Numbered from the stretch's first letter, positions 1-12,965 are shown. The stretch is DNA of 64,000 nt from Sepiola atlantica (GCA_963556195.1 OY744519.1:105318500-105382499); one strand, 5' to 3'. Notes: generated from the sequence alone by a model not told the origin. Program-made: numbers and translations.

Positions 1-448
1 GTTCCTATATAGAATACGACTAATAATTGTGGCAAGTTTCATTAATCTACTTCTTTGGTAAATGGGTCAAAGGCATTACTTATTGAACGCACCTCGTATA
101 AACAGGTTACTCAAGGAAAATGGCAAGAATCTGAAGATTAATTCCAAAGTAATAAATAACACAAGATTTAGCCAACTATTGATGAGTGTCCTTTAGGCTA
201 CAAAAAGGTAAGAAGAGAAGAGGTGTTATTAGCCATAATCCGTACATTACTCACAAACATTTATTGGAAGATAAATAGTCTTTAATGTGTATATCATGTC
301 CAGAATCTTACAGGAAATACTACAACTCGAACGATCTAAATGACTGGTTTAAATATACAAATCCGACCTAAATCTTAGACTTTATCAAACAAGTTGGATT
401 GTTGGAAAAATAATTTTAATATTTTTATTTCATCTTTAAGAATAATGT

Positions 449-796
449 ATTCAAAAAGTAATGTTTCGAGAGAGTAATGTAGTCTAGGAATATAAATAAT
501 TATCCTACCTACAGAATTATATTTTACAACTTTATTCAGCATTAAATAACCCGCAGATAATTGATATGCCATAAACCAAACCAAACCATATATACGTAGA
601 TGTATAGTTCGTGAGATTGTCCATGTTTTTCAAGCTTGGGTGTGGTTATTCTCAAAGAGTAATTCCTTTTAAAGAGTAATATATTCTAGGAATATAAATA
701 AGTATCGTACATATAGAATTATATTTTACAACTATATTCGGCATTAAATAACACATAGATTGTTTATATTCCATAAAACAAACCAAACCAAACATG
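449..796. repeat. Tandem duplication, period about 202 bp
   Basis: Two diverged copies lie head to tail, about 449-591 and 652-796. Both contain TCTAGGAATATAAATA (near 483 and 685), then an ATTATATTTTACAACT block, GCATTAAATAAC, and an AAACCAAACCAAAC end. No coding potential was seen; the ORF on the minus strand across the first copy is AT-rich chance. Bases 1-448 hold nothing I recognise. Confidence 0.8.
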
Positions 797-896
797 GACA
801 TTGAAATATTTTTTTTCATATCTATATAGAAAAATCGATGTTTTTGTCTACTTATGATATAACTAACGTTATAATCATTGAACTACCTTTTTTTAA

Positions 897-902
897 ACAC
901 AA

Positions 903-981
<79 letters not shown>

Positions 982-985
982 ATAA
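897..985. repeat. Compound (CA)n(TA)n(TG)n palindromic microsatellite
   Basis: A CA run passes into a TA run and then a TG run, so the whole tract is its own reverse complement and could form a long hairpin or cruciform. Confidence 0.95.
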
Positions 986-1477
986 AGTAATGCATGATCT
1001 TAATCGTGAAAGACATCTGGAATTCGCACGCATAAACTCTGATACAAACAACGTAACGACTTGTACAACTTAACTCTTTTAATCAGCAAAACACCACTAA
1101 ACGAATAACACTTCAATTCACATCATTCATACCACTTTCTCGATAAAAACGTTGTACATAACATTAACATTAAAAACTAATAATGCCACTTTCATTCGAC
1201 TTCAGACACGCACCTCATATTAAGAAATTTAACGTCAACTCTCTTTTGAAAAAAAGTCCATTCCACTTCTTAGACGCACCACATATTTTTAATTCTAACG
1301 ACTATGCTTTTTTTTTCTAAAAAAGAATAAACACATTATTTCGACGTTATGAAGCCACTTCGTATTTAAAATTTTAGTTTCTATGGTTTCGATTTGAATC
1401 CGCCATCTTGAGAAACTTTTTTAACATTAAAGACGAAACATCGAAGAACTAACTCGTTTCTGTTTTCCTTTTGTCTT
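986..1477. other. AT-rich DNA, nothing recognised
   Basis: No ORF, RNA gene or repeat copy shared with the rest of the window was found. The only notable feature is short poly-A/poly-T runs. Confidence 0.5.
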
Positions 1478-1860
1478 TTTTATTTTACTAATATTTACAT
1501 TTACAAAAAATGTAGTAATAATAATATTACATTTGCTATTTTTAATTCAACTACCTACATTTGCATAATATATAATAATATTACTTTTGTTAAATTCTTA
1601 TTTCTCTTATATTTACATTTGCATGATGTATAATTTTATTACAGTTTTATACTTTTATTTAATTAATATTTTCATTTGCATAATATATAACATTTTATAT
1701 TTGTTATATTTTTATTTCATTAATATTAACATTTGAATGATATATAATATTATTGAATTCGCTATCTTTGTATTTGACTAGTATTTACATTTGAATACAA
1801 TATAATACTGTTATATTTTCTGTTTTACTAATATTCACATTTTCACAATTTATATAACGA
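1478..1860. repeat. Degenerate tandem repeat, unit about 60 bp, about six copies
   Basis: The unit approximates TTTATTTNACTAATATT, then ACATTTGNATNATATATAAT, then ATTACATTTGTTA. It recurs about every 55-65 bp with many substitutions and small indels, so the array is old. Single related units lie outside the array near 2833-2885, 3475-3545 and 6525-6590, which suggests the unit belongs to a dispersed repeat. Confidence 0.75.
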
Positions 1861-2362
1861 AGTAAAGGCGAGTTTCTCCTATTACTTTGGCTAGTATTGC
1901 CTCAGAACAAATGGATTTATATGCTAATCTTTTCCGCCAAATAAGCCAAATTCTCATGCATATTTCCAGTAGATGTATGTTCGTTTCGTTTTCTATTAAA
2001 ATGTCTTACATTTCATCTAGGTAAAGTATACTCCAAAATAAATGTTTTCCAGAGGAGCTTGGCGAAATTTCAACTATCATACTACTATCTACTCACACTG
2101 CCCTCACAGACACCGGGGACTTTTTCGTAGATTCTAAAAATCAGGGCAATTATTATTTTTTTCTTACTATCATTGATATTTTATATCAAAATAACGAGCT
2201 CCCTCGCAATAAATGTTGATTCTTTCGGTAGTACTGTCTATTCCATTTCCCTTTTTCACATTCCAAATTAGCGCAAGATATTAACGAACAGCTTACAGAG
2301 TGCATCGATTGAATCTAAATTGCGCCTTCGCCTGACGCCGACTTAACTTCTTTGTCGGTTTC
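1861..2362. other. Unrecognised DNA
   Basis: No gene-like or repeat signal could be identified by eye. Composition is slightly less AT-rich than the flanks. Confidence 0.4.
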
Positions 2363-2790
2363 GCGTGAATAACTTTAAATACCATGTTGCTGTTTTATTA
2401 TCAAATTAATTGCGGAGTATTCAAAAATACATAAATATAAAACTATTAACACGTCCCGCTTCCTAATTATATACTTCGTGTTTTTTCTTTTCCTCTAACA
2501 AATTATTGAATCACTCCCGTAGTTTTAATGTTGGGGCCCGTAGTTTCTTGATTACAAACAACAAATCAAAGACTGAGTTTTGCATATAACTTTAACGTAA
2601 CATGTTGCTGTTTTTATACTTACTTACGAAGTATTCCAAAATGCATAAATATATAACTATTAACAATACCAGTAATTCACTTCCCAATCATATTTTCTGT
2701 TTTGTCCTCTTTTTCCTTTAACAAATTATAAAAAAAAACATTCCCGTAGTTATATGTTGGGGTTCGTAATTTATAGATTAAATATACTTT
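2363..2790. repeat. Tandem duplication, period about 218 bp
   Basis: Copy 1 (about 2363-2565) and copy 2 (about 2581-2785) share ATAACTTTAA, CATGTTGCTGTTTT, AGTATTC, ATAACTATTAACA, TTTCCTNTAACAAATTAT, CCCGTAGTT and ATGTTGGGG in the same order. They have diverged by many substitutions. No coding content. Confidence 0.8.
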
Positions 2791-3344
2791 CCGAGGCAAC
2801 ATTGAGACACCGGTTCGCTTGTATATAACATTACATCTGCAATATTTGTATTTCACTACTATTTATATTTGAATAATCTACATGAATTAATGCGTAAGTT
2901 AGGCAATTTCTCGCACCAACTGTAAATACACAACGCTCTATTTCAAGTAAATGCATATTTACACAATAAAATCACCATCTTTATATACTGATAATGTATA
3001 TGCGATATTAGTCGAAAGGTTAACAAATTTGAACATCGGTTTTGAAAATGTTTTTATAAATAACTATTATGTGTAATTTTGTTTAAATTATAATGATTGT
3101 TCTAATTTTAATATAGCATATATTTCTGTTTACGAATATTCAATATGTTGCATTTCCTGGACAAATATTAAGTATTTTTTTAGGAGTGATCGACGTTATT
3201 TTCAACAAGTTGCGATCTATATCCAAATTACATGTGCGAAGGCAAATTGATTGACTCTTTCTTTTTCTTTCTTTACGATAACAGTTTAAAGATGCGTACA
3301 TTTGTATCAAAATTACCAAAATATTAATGTGTATTTACCTTTAT

Positions 3345-3560
3345 AAATAAATGAGAAAGATTCTTTTTTGTGTTTGCAATAAAATTATGAATGAACTGTT
3401 TTTATTTCAGATTAATGTTTCAAGTATTTCCGATAGCAAACTTTGCGAATTGATAGCGAACCCGCAATGTTAGCTAGTATATAATATTACATTTCTATAT
3501 TTTTTTTATTTCACTAATATATGTCATTATTTTTATATTCTAAGGTGTAATATATTATCC
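3345..3560. repeat. Upstream direct repeat flanking the LINE remnant
   Basis: Shares ordered blocks with 6411-6600: TTTGCAA then AAAATTATGAAT then AACTGTTT, a GCGA/GATAGC block, CTAGTAT, AATATTACATTT, TGTCATTATTTT and ATATTCTAA then GTGTAAT. The two copies bracket the degenerate reverse-transcriptase region. They could be flanking copies of a dispersed repeat or ends of one larger element. Confidence 0.7.
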
Positions 3561-3599
3561 ATAAAAGTATTATAAAAAAGATCGTAGATTGTCACTTCA

Positions 3600-4640
3600 A
3601 CAAATGAAAATATTTTGCAATGTCGACGTGCGTAGCTAAACGGTTGTTAGAGGCGACGAGTCTGGAGTAAAGTCATGGTTAAAGGGTGGGGCGATATGAT
3701 GCATAACTCGAAATTAGCAGTAAAAACAGTGCATCAATGAAAACAACCCTTGATGCATCTAAAAAAGTTATTTTACGATTAATAATAGTATTATCAGTTA
3801 CGGCTAGGAATAAGATGGTTGGCTACTAGGGAACATACCTGATGACGATTGGAGAGAATTGGATTTCCGGAAAGAGGAGAAAAGGGGCAATGTGGCAGAA
3901 CTATCCATCTTGCATTCTCCACGAAGAAAATCAACCTGAAATGCTACTAAGTACGTGAATGCATTATAACCATAAGGGTCCCATGGTGAGGCGAAGAGAC
4001 CCCAAACAGGACAGATTTAACGGAAACCGACGGAACTGCTTAATCGACATCGGATAGCTTCTTATGCGGAATACCATGAAAAAATTAGAGAGGGTTTAAA
4101 ACATACCAACTCATGATAGAATTCCTTGAGGAAGAGAACCAAGAGCAATGTGCACGTGCAAGCCCTGCTGAAACGGGGAATGTGTGTGACCATTATTTAC
4201 ACCAAAGAGTCCCGTCCCTCAAAGCTACGGCTTCCTCTACTCGAGACACGGAGTCTCCCCCCCCCCCCCCCCCAAAAAAACGTTTCTCCTACCAAGCAAC
4301 AAGGAGGCCTGGAAACTCTTCCACTCGAACATTTGCGAGATACTTCAGTTAGTTACAAATGGAAACATAGGTAAACGACTAAAATCAATGAATACAATAA
4401 TTACCAGCATGGCATAAGAGATATATCTCGTTACGTCGAGCCCCAATGCCTAAATCCATTTTACACCGCCAACGCTGGGTCGAATAAGAATTAAAGAACT
4501 GAGAAATTAAATAAGACACAATAAAAAAGTTATTTAAAAGATCAGTTATAGAGGAACGTCAACATGTCGAGTATTTACGGGAATACTTAGAGGGAAATTA
4601 AAAACTACCCGACAAGAAAGATAGAAGAAGGAAGCCACTT
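3600..4640 (+). other. Probable 5' part of degraded LINE
   Basis: GC content is higher than in the surroundings and the segment is continuous with the reverse-transcriptase remnant downstream, so it is probably the same element. I cannot align it to a specific domain. A poly-C/poly-A run at about 4257-4279 creates overlapping proline-rich ORFs that I regard as artefacts. Confidence 0.35.
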
Positions 4641-4649
4641 TTTTTTTAA

Positions 4650-6030
4650 CTCTTTTGGCTTCGCAAGAAAATTGTCAGGAGACGCGCAGCGAGAAATTGG
4701 AAGAATCAGAAGGAGGAAGCAACACTTTTCTCCGAAACTCCATAAGCGACCTCAGAAAAGAAAATGCATTAAGACCAAATTACCATTTGATCCCTGAGGA
4801 GACACTAGTGTTCCCAGTTGACACAGGACTGCACAATCTACCTGGAGAAATATTCAAGAAATGCTGAGAGCATCAAGATTACGCCTCAGCACCTAATCCA
4901 ATCTGGGTACCTTACACTGTGTACAAACAGTGTACAGAGATTCTGCAACGGCTATGGAAATATAAAGAGTCATACGGAGGGGAGGCGGGATCGTTGAGCA
5001 GTGGAGATTCGCAGAAGAGATATAGATCTCGAAAGAACAATTTTCAAAGACGCTAGACCAATTTAGTATTACCCCTTTCTTAATACCGAGGCAAGATCTT
5101 TTCCTAGTTATAATCAAGTCGTCTTTCGAATTTCATTCTCATAACTGGCTAAGTTGATACATGAGTCTAGGAAGGCGTGATCGCTAGTATGTAAGGCTGC
5201 CTAGAGCATACGGGAGTCTTAACACAGCACTTGAGATAGGCACAGGAAAGCAAGGAGACCTTACAGTATAATGGTTGGATCTTGCAAATGCGTAAAGGTC
5301 CATACCACACAAACTGATAAAAGAAGCTTTAAAGAGACATCACGTGCCTTCAATGCGAACTAATAACTAAGAAGTCTGTGTGAGAGTAATTTCTGAAATA
5401 ACAGCATCAGAATGGCAGAAACTAGAAAAGGGCATCATTATGCGTTTTACATTGTCTGCTGTCCTCTTCTCGTTTGACATAAACACGCTGGATAAGGCAG
5501 CTGATGTAGAATGCCAATGCCAATTGTCTAAATCAGGTGGACGTCAATCCCCGATAAGAGCTTACATGAACGACTTAATTCTGACACCGACATCAGTCGT
5601 GGGAGATTGATGACTTTTGAAAGGGGTTGAACAGAATATGCCATCAGGCCGAAATTAATTTCAAGCCAGAAAAGTGAGGTCCCTATTACTGAAGAAACGT
5701 AAGGTCGTTGATAAAGTCTAATTTACGATCGCAGGGGCAACGATACTTATCCTTACTGAAAAACATGTTAAATGCTTGGGCAAGTTTTCAACAGTCGTCT
5801 TACAGACACAGCCGCAATCCAGCAGACTATTAAGGGCCTTGAAGAGTGTCTGGCCAACATAGATAAATTGCCAGGGAATTTTAACGCATTGCTATTGCAG
5901 CACACAATGCTGCCCAGATATAGTGGTTATTGCTCCTTTATTATTTTCGCATTAATTTTGGAGATAACAAGCAGTAATCGTCTGAGAAGATAGCTTGCTT
6001 TACCACAATACTTAAGCAATGCGACCATCT
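4650..6030 (+). pseudogene. Degenerate non-LTR retrotransposon reverse transcriptase
   Basis: Short in-order fragments in different forward frames resemble the pol of a LINE family common in marine invertebrates. Near 4907-4965 the conceptual translation contains VPYTVYKQC followed by LQRLWK, typical of the early RT region. Near 5524-5607 it reads KSGGRQSPIRAYMNDL, matching the RT active-site box with YMND (5563-5574) in place of YMDD. Near 5770-5930 it reads LGQVFNSRLTDTAAIQQT and then LLQHTMLPR, the segment downstream of the RT box in this LINE family. Frameshifts and stops separate the pieces, so no functional protein is possible. Family assignment rests on remembered family resemblance and needs an alignment. 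Confidence 0.75.
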
Positions 6031-6410
6031 ATGCACCTTCAAGCTCCTGAAGTGTGTCACTTGAAACTATAATTTATTTAGTACTTTATCCGTTATGCCA
6101 CCGGTCCGCATTTAAGTGACAGTCCTCTTGCAGTTGAAGGTTCAATGCTCAGTGCGGGCAATACTAAACATACAATGGCGAATTACTGTAGACTTCTATC
6201 CGGTCATGGCGGATGGAAGCAGAACGCTACTCCCGTTGTTTAAGTAAAGGGTTCCGTTCGAAATTTCATACAGATCCCCGATTTCGACAAGAAGACTCTA
6301 GATTTTGACAGGATACAGTTGGAGAAGATCATAGGTTACATCGGCCGAAACGTTGTGAGAATAATACTCAGGATGAGAACAGTGATCCGAACAATCTAAA
6401 TAATACAAAA

Positions 6411-6600
6411 TGAAAATATTTTGTTTCGTATTTGCAACAAAATTATGAATAAACTGTTTATTATCTTAAATTAAGATTGAACTATTTTAAGTAGCGAAGC
6501 GATAGCAATCTGGCGATGCCAACTAGTATTTAGTAATATTACATTTTCTAATATTTGTCATTATTTTCATATTCTAAAGTGTAATCTATTATGCCTAAAT
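6411..6600. repeat. Downstream direct repeat flanking the LINE remnant
   Basis: Second copy of the repeat at 3345-3560, in the same orientation. It has the GCGAAGCGATAGCAA and GGCGATGCCAACTAGTATT blocks, followed by the AT-rich unit also seen in the 1478-1860 array. Confidence 0.7.
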
Positions 6601-7374
6601 GAGAACGAGACCGTAAGAAATGTCATAGTAAATAAGTTGGAGTGTAGAAGACATACTGATTCTACAGTCTTTTCTGAAAAGATTGATATTTATGCAGATG
6701 AAGCCATCTTAATGACTGTTATCAATGAATGTCAATACGGGGGAATAACTGTAGGATGATAGATGCCAGTTATCAATGGATGAGATATTAAAGTTGAACT
6801 CCACGGAAGGAAGACTAATCGATCGAACTAACCAAGAAAGCCGATCCTTTATATACGGCCTGGTCGTAGTGTTGGTTAGTAATTCTAAAAATATACATGT
6901 TACAGAATTAATTTATATTAATTTTACCAATACCAGGGGTCCGTCTTGTGTCAGTCACGACAAGTCTCTTACACACAAACATTAACACGTAATAGGTTTT
7001 CGATCAAAGTCGGCCTTTAAAACTTGATATGGTCACCCGCCAGAGAAATGAATACGGTGACTGTTTTGAGGGCTATAACTGGGCAAATCAAGACACAAAT
7101 AGTTTAAATTTGGATTAAGGATCAATATTGATAGAAAAAAGAAACATAGTGAGTTGAATTCGAACTCCGATCGATAGGTTTAAATTCGTCATAAATATTT
7201 TGATTTGTTTGCATAGAGACTGTTTTTCTCCTCTGTCAATCTGGTCTTGTATTTGGTCAAATCTGTCAGGATAGTAGTGTAAAGCCTAGTGTAGACATCG
7301 TTGACCAATCGTAACCAAAATGAGTCAAAACATTTGTCATGCTCTTACCTATAACTGATTTGTAATGTCGATGC
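6601..7374. other. Unrecognised DNA
   Basis: Only short ORFs without recognisable motifs. The sequence around 7145-7180 (GAATTCGAACTCCGATCG) resembles 9434-9455 and may be part of another dispersed repeat. Confidence 0.4.
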
Positions 7375-7470
7375 GGTAAGACATGATCAAAGTGTCAGCG
7401 CGTAAACGTTCTGATCACTGAGGTTCTGGATCGATCTCCATTCAGCGCCAATCCAGTATTTTATCTTTTA
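7375..7470 (+). repeat. Possible tRNA-derived SINE head
   Basis: GTAAACGTTCTGATCACTGA is followed by GGTTCTGGATCGATCTCCA, which resembles an anticodon-arm region and a degraded Pol III B box. The A box is not clear and no cloverleaf could be closed, so this is only a candidate. Confidence 0.3.
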
Positions 7471-9766
7471 ATTATCGGGGAAAAATACCGGTTTATATTC
7501 TGGGTTTCAATTCTGAAAGTAGTACCCCTGTCCATCTCTACGATAGTAAATTATGGTTACTTTCGATCGTGGTCGACTGATTTGATTTTTTAGAATACCG
7601 ATGCAGAATACTTATTGTAAATGATTGATTTAACTGGATAGGTTTATTTGCTGCACACAACACTAAGTTCTAGCACAAGCCCGAGAGAGAATTTTAGCTT
7701 GGTGCCAAATCGCCGAAAACGGCCTAGTCGCATTCCTCGACAGTAGCACCTCAAGTGATCAGCAATAAGTTCACGTCTCCTGAAAGAGGAGGTAATGCCC
7801 GTGAGGAGCCCCTCCCCCACACACCTTAAGATCGAGGAAAACCCTATACTTCATTTCAACAGTAGAAGAATCTGCTCAGAACCGAGGCAGACCGTAGTTG
7901 CCAAAATGATGCCAAGAACGGATTCACAACCGGTAAAACATACACTATAAATACTGGTAAGCCGTTCAACACTAGTAGGATTGTTCGATAATAACTTTTA
8001 CTAATAGTATTTGTACGTAACTGAATCTGTAATAGACTTAATACGATTTTTAAACGACCTAGACAATTCCAAATTCTATGTAATCAAACATAGCCGGAAC
8101 ATCTAACAGCATATGTATAACTATGACCAATATGTCTTAAAATAGAGTACATCTGCCACATCTGGAGAAACTGCTCTCAACGGCACGTTAAGAGCGGTCT
8201 TTATTGTAGAATGCAGACCGATTCCACAATCTAGTTGGGGATAATCCGTTCTCTTTTCTCCAACATAGAAGCGCCGTGCTTGTTTATTTCTGCTTTATCG
8301 TTATTTTCATAGTAGGTTCTCTACACGAACTCCAATCTCTGGCTCTTTTGTAAAACATTCAAAGCCATAATTCTTCTATTTACCACGAAATCATAGACTT
8401 TTTGTTTTACTCCTATGTGCACGTAAAACCAAACGAGACTTACATGAACAGAGTTTCTTTCGAAGAACTTCTTATCACAAGATTGCTGCCCTTCTGACAT
8501 GGCCATCTTAAATTCCAATGCCAACAAATACTTGTCGAGCCTCTTAATATATTAAATGCTGACCATCCTCTCTTAGTGCTGTTCATCATGCAATTGACAA
8601 TCTCATCACCTAATTCTCGCGTTAGTCTTGGTAAGTGATGACTCATTAGTATGAAAAAGAACTTAATAAGAACTTTTTTTGGCGAGATATGAATATTGCA
8701 TCACTTCTGTGCGTAAAAAAAATGACGATGCAAAACTGACGTATGAAATTATAATGGTATATTTTTATTACTCGATTGCAATAAACGAGTGTTGTGAAGA
8801 AGTAAGTACGAGAATTAACGGAGGTTGATCTCTACAACTTACTAGGCTGCAGACTCTGTTCGATCTTAATTTGGCCTACTTTATAAAAAAAATTAGAGAA
8901 TCGGTCGTTAACCTGCAAATACCTATCTTGGATTTCGCCTTCGCAGTTAATGACGACAGGCTCTCTACGGAATGTGGTTTCTATCCATTCTATTTGTCAT
9001 TTAGCGACGGATGTATTTCTGTCTGCAAGTAACCTTTGCCGATGACCTTCGCAGATGTTTCCGTATCAAATAACCATATATTGATTTCTCGACTTGCTAT
9101 ATATCCGTGTCAATCAACCACCGGACTTTGTTTCTTCTGGCCAGGTGCGTGTCTTGGTCAGGTATGGGTTATTTATTCTTTCCACGTTATATTCTCGGCA
9201 TACTAGATCAGATATTAAACTCTAATAAACGCATCGAAACTGTTGTAGTGGATCAAGAATCCAGCAATACCAAACCTAGTCAGCTGAATTATTAGAGATT
9301 GACCAGGCTTCCAAATAAGTGGAAAACACAATCAGTGATATAAAAAATGTCTTATATGTATGATTGCAAAATCAATTCGTAAATAGTTAAGACTAAGATT
9401 AATGCTTATATTTCATATAATAAATTATATTTAATCGAATTCGAACTCCAATCGTGTCATTCCGTCAAGCTAGAATGTAAAATAAATTATTTTGAATAGA
9501 GAAACGAAACATCACTCAATAGAAAGTGAAGGATAGGGTGAGCTTTCTCTATTTAGGTATAAATGTGGAGTAAGTAACAGAGAAAAGTAAAATCGAAATT
9601 AAATAACGACAGTGCTAAGAAGGAATACTTATCCTATGAAGAAGACTTAATGGTGTACATTGGTGGTTGATATGTTTAGGTTATTTGTCTGTTTTACAGC
9701 ATTTGTAGGATAATCAATGCCAAAACACAATGCTGATTGTAAACTATTCATTGTACATGTGTGGCG

Positions 9767-9768
<2 letters not shown>
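7471..9768. other. Unrecognised DNA
   Basis: The stretch includes higher-GC segments (about 7680-7930 and 8900-9200) that could be old element remnants. No protein motif, RNA fold or repeat partner in the window was found. ORFs on the minus strand at 8321-8646 have no recognisable domain. Confidence 0.4.

Positions 9769-9822
<54 letters not shown>
9769..9822. repeat. (TA)n microsatellite
   Basis: About 26 uninterrupted TA units; the IYIYIY ORFs across it are artefacts. Confidence 0.95.
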
Positions 9823-9826
<4 letters not shown>

Positions 9827-10091
9827 CGGGGGAGAGGTTATCGGTGCATACCTTTTCCAACGGTATTTGTTTGCAAGTGACCACAGTTTTTACTATGTAT
9901 AGTAAATCCATATATTCCTCAAGGTTTTAGATTTACAAATTGCTAACCCAAGCGATCCACGTTTTCGTATGAGAGACACGTAATTCGTTTGACAAGTTGT
10001 ATTGAGACTTTGCTTGTAGATACTGGCAAAGGGCATTATGAGCTTGTTGCTATCCTTATTATTCAGAGACACGAGCGCCTTTTCATGCATG

Positions 10092-10093
<2 letters not shown>

Positions 10094-10186
<93 letters not shown>
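10094..10186. repeat. (TA)n(GA)n compound microsatellite
   Basis: About 28 TA units are followed directly by about 17 GA units. Just downstream, 10230-10275 resembles 17565-17615 (GTTTATANAAAAGTGCTCA, AATAGA), so a dispersed repeat abuts a TA tract in both places. Confidence 0.9.
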
Positions 10187-10188
<2 letters not shown>

Positions 10189-10359
10189 AAGTAAATTTAA
10201 ATCCACGGTTTGAAAATCCAAAGAATCCTTACTGTGTTTATAGAAAAGTGCTCAAAATTAAATAGAACTGTTAATTATGTAGATGTTTTTATGCAAACAT
10301 TCTTCATTATACATTTGTAGACATATTCTGAGCAGAGTTTGAATTACCTATTATACACA

Positions 10360-10800
10360 ATCCTTGAGTGTATTCGGTCTTTCTGTATAAGGCTTTGCCA
10401 AGACAAGCTGACATGTGAATACTTCGCCCTACAAGTAAACCCTGACCAAATATTCAAAATAACATAGTATTCGAAGCCAAAATAAGATCCTCTCGACACG
10501 ACAATACACTGGCTTATAAGAGGAATTGTGAACCTTCTTCTTCTGATGTTATCTCAGGAAACAGCACTAAGTTGGATACTCCACCAAACTAGAGGAATTA
10601 TTGTCTTAGAATCCGGTAAAATCAAAACATCACTAAAAGATATACTATACCTTAGTTAAATGTGGGAGAGGAACATTAATGTTCTGCAACTCTTTACTAA
10701 TTCAACGTTTGAGAAATAAATGCGAACTTTAATAAAAGACTCGCACAACTTGTTTCTGAGAACTTTCACTAAAGGAAAATGAAAATAAAATCGGAGTCAC
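10360..10800 (-). repeat. Dispersed 450-500 bp repeat, copy 1 (reverse)
   Basis: The reverse complement matches 20190-20705 and 28825-29310. Shared blocks include AAAGCCTTA, TATTTAGTCAGG-like sequence (here reverse-complement CCTGACCAAATATTCA), TTCGAA with ATAAGATC, TACACTGGCT and AATTCAACGTTTGAGA. No coding capacity. Probably the tail of, or a non-autonomous version of, some retroelement. Confidence 0.75.
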
Positions 10801-11290
10801 GGATAGGAACATGCTACAAATATGTAGCAAACATATGTTTTTATGAATAAAAACAAATTATACATAATATATCTCAATGAATAAGTTTGATTTTCCCAAT
10901 CTATCCTTACTATATTAACATTAAAACTGGTTATGCTTATTTAATTCTTTGATCTAAGATAAAAAAAATTGAACTACCTTATATATAGTAATCTGAAAAC
11001 ATTCTCAAACAGTTTTAGGTATTCTTATTTGCATATTCATTTTTAAACAGTCTTTAATAAATTTATATTCTGTAATATACATTTGTTATTTGCATTGCAC
11101 ACTTCTTATTTATACGAAATAATTTCATTGATTGTAAGGAGTCTGATGTCATAGTGGAGAAAACTTACACTTAGATTTTTACCGAAAGATAAGGAACCAT
11201 AAAAAAATAATGTTTTTATGACTAGGCAGTTTTTAATGAATGAAAATAACTGATATAAATTATTATTTCATTATTATTTAACGGGGGTGG
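10801..11290. other. AT-rich DNA, nothing recognised
   Basis: No gene or repeat partner seen. Confidence 0.4.
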
Positions 11291-11935
11291 GTAGTTTATT
11301 ATTGGTTCTATTTTCCTTAGACCGTCCTTCTATATTTATATATTCTCTTTTTTTAATCAGGATTTGGTCTACTATTCATTATTACATCTCTCTTTGTGGA
11401 TATCTGTTCTGTTGTTATGAGACCATATTTTCCTTTATTAGGAGGGGTTAGTGTTGTATCTTTTCTGTTACAATGATACAATATTTACAAGCATTACAAC
11501 TGTTAATGGGTAGTGTAGTATCTGTTTTGTTGTCATGATATCATCCTACTAGGCAGTATCTCCTCTTTTGAGGGTAGTATATGGTTTGTTCATCAGGATA
11601 CCAACCTCCTAGGCATTAGAACTTCCATTTTGTAAGGGAAATATCTTCCAAGGTGTTAGTTCCTCCTTTAGGGTGTGGTATAGTATATTTTCATTTGTTA
11701 TGCTTCATTCCTCTCAGGAATAGGGAGGGGACAGTATAGTTTATGTTCGTTCCTCATGATAGCACCCCCATTATTACTTTTTTTGGGGGGGGGGGTAGTA
11801 TTATCTCTTCTGTTATTATGTTTGTCATGGTTCTATCTTCTCAGTCATTACCTCCTCTTTTTTAAATAAGTGTCATATATTGTCGTTCACCATGATACCA
11901 TCTTCCAAGGCTCGCAAAAATATGACACCCGGAAG
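11291..11935 (+). repeat. Minisatellite-like array, unit about 60-75 bp
   Basis: About seven or eight degenerate units follow the pattern GTAGTATCTGTTCTGTTGTC, ATGATACCATCCTCCTAGGC, ATTACCTCCTCTTTTAGGGG. The G run varies from 3 to 11 bases. Related arrays occur at 36690-36950 (same orientation) and 42600-42960 (reverse). Confidence 0.8.
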
Positions 11936-11951
11936 GAGCGTATTTCATCTC

Positions 11952-11952
<1 letters not shown>

Positions 11953-12017
<65 letters not shown>
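11953..12017. repeat. (TA)n microsatellite
   Basis: About 32 TA units directly downstream of the minisatellite. Confidence 0.95.
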
Positions 12018-12020
<3 letters not shown>

Positions 12021-12600
12021 AATTTAATTTTCACAGAATCAAAATACACCATTCAAATGTTCACTCGAGTCCATCTTAGGTCACTAGGAGCAATTATCTG
12101 TTAAGTTTATAAAATAAATGAAACATATTAGAATGTAATTTAAAATATTTTCATATAGATTTAATTCGTTTCATTAAACACGAATAAAATTTAAAAATAA
12201 CATCTAAGTGAAGAATCGTATAAATATTTAAATATTTTTATTCGCATATTAAGGATTGTTTTTAAATAAACAAATTCGTTTCGATGCTGTACAGCTGCTC
12301 GGCGTTTTACATATGTTTGTAAGAACAAGCAGTTGTTTTATGAAAACACTACCGCGCTAACAGCAAATGTGAATGGCCTGTCATATTTCTCGCTGATACT
12401 AATTGTATATGAATTTAAATAAATAACAAAACACATGTATTGGTTATATAGTTAGATAATTGAGAGTTTATTTTTACATCACAATAAATGTGTGAACATC
12501 CCCCCTCTAAAACCAATTGAACACGTTTAGTTAGATTCCGAACACACTTGACTAATTAATCGGTTGTATTGGCATTATTTCTTCAATGTTCCATTGTACA
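12018..12600. other. AT-rich DNA, nothing recognised
   Basis: No coding or RNA signal seen. Confidence 0.4.
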
Positions 12601-12604
12601 TCAG

Positions 12605-12800
12605 ATTACTATTTACTTGCCTACCCACGGGGACAAAGTTAGATATAAGTTCGGTTTTTAACGTAGAGAAAAAACAGTTTCACAGAAAGGTGCACTAAGG
12701 TGTGTACAAAATCTCTATCTAGAAGGATATCACATTCCCTGACTGAGGACAGAATAGACTAAGTGTATCACAAGGACAGGTACTACACTTTGTTCCAAGC
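12605..12800. repeat. Dispersed repeat, partner at 57595-57780
   Basis: Shares ordered blocks with 57595-57780: CCCACG, GTTAGA, GGTTTTTAA, CTCTATCTAGAAG-like sequence, CCTGACTGAGGACAGAATA (CACTGACTGAAGACAGAAAA in the partner) and a TACTACACTTTG-like end. Confidence 0.65.
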
Positions 12801-12936
12801 CAAAAGGCCAAAGATGCATCAAGTTGGGCTTGTGATTGTGATAAACACGCGCACCCAATAGTCCAAAGATATAAGATTAATCATCCAACACACTCACCGT
12901 TTCGATCTACAAGTTCGCATTGTTTGCAACTTAAAG

Positions 12937-12965
12937 GTGTTTCATTATTTTTGTCCAAGCCATAT
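12937..12965. repeat. Tc1-like terminal sequence
   Basis: GGTGTTTCATTATTTTTGTC followed by CAAGCCA has the form of a Tc1-type terminal inverted repeat. A diverged relative lies at about 16679-16705 in the same orientation. It bounds the transposase remnant at 12966-13276 on its C-terminal side. Confidence 0.5.

Noticed and set aside
4113..4374. Two overlapping proline-rich frames
   Set aside because: Created by a 14-C homopolymer; no resemblance to a protein family.
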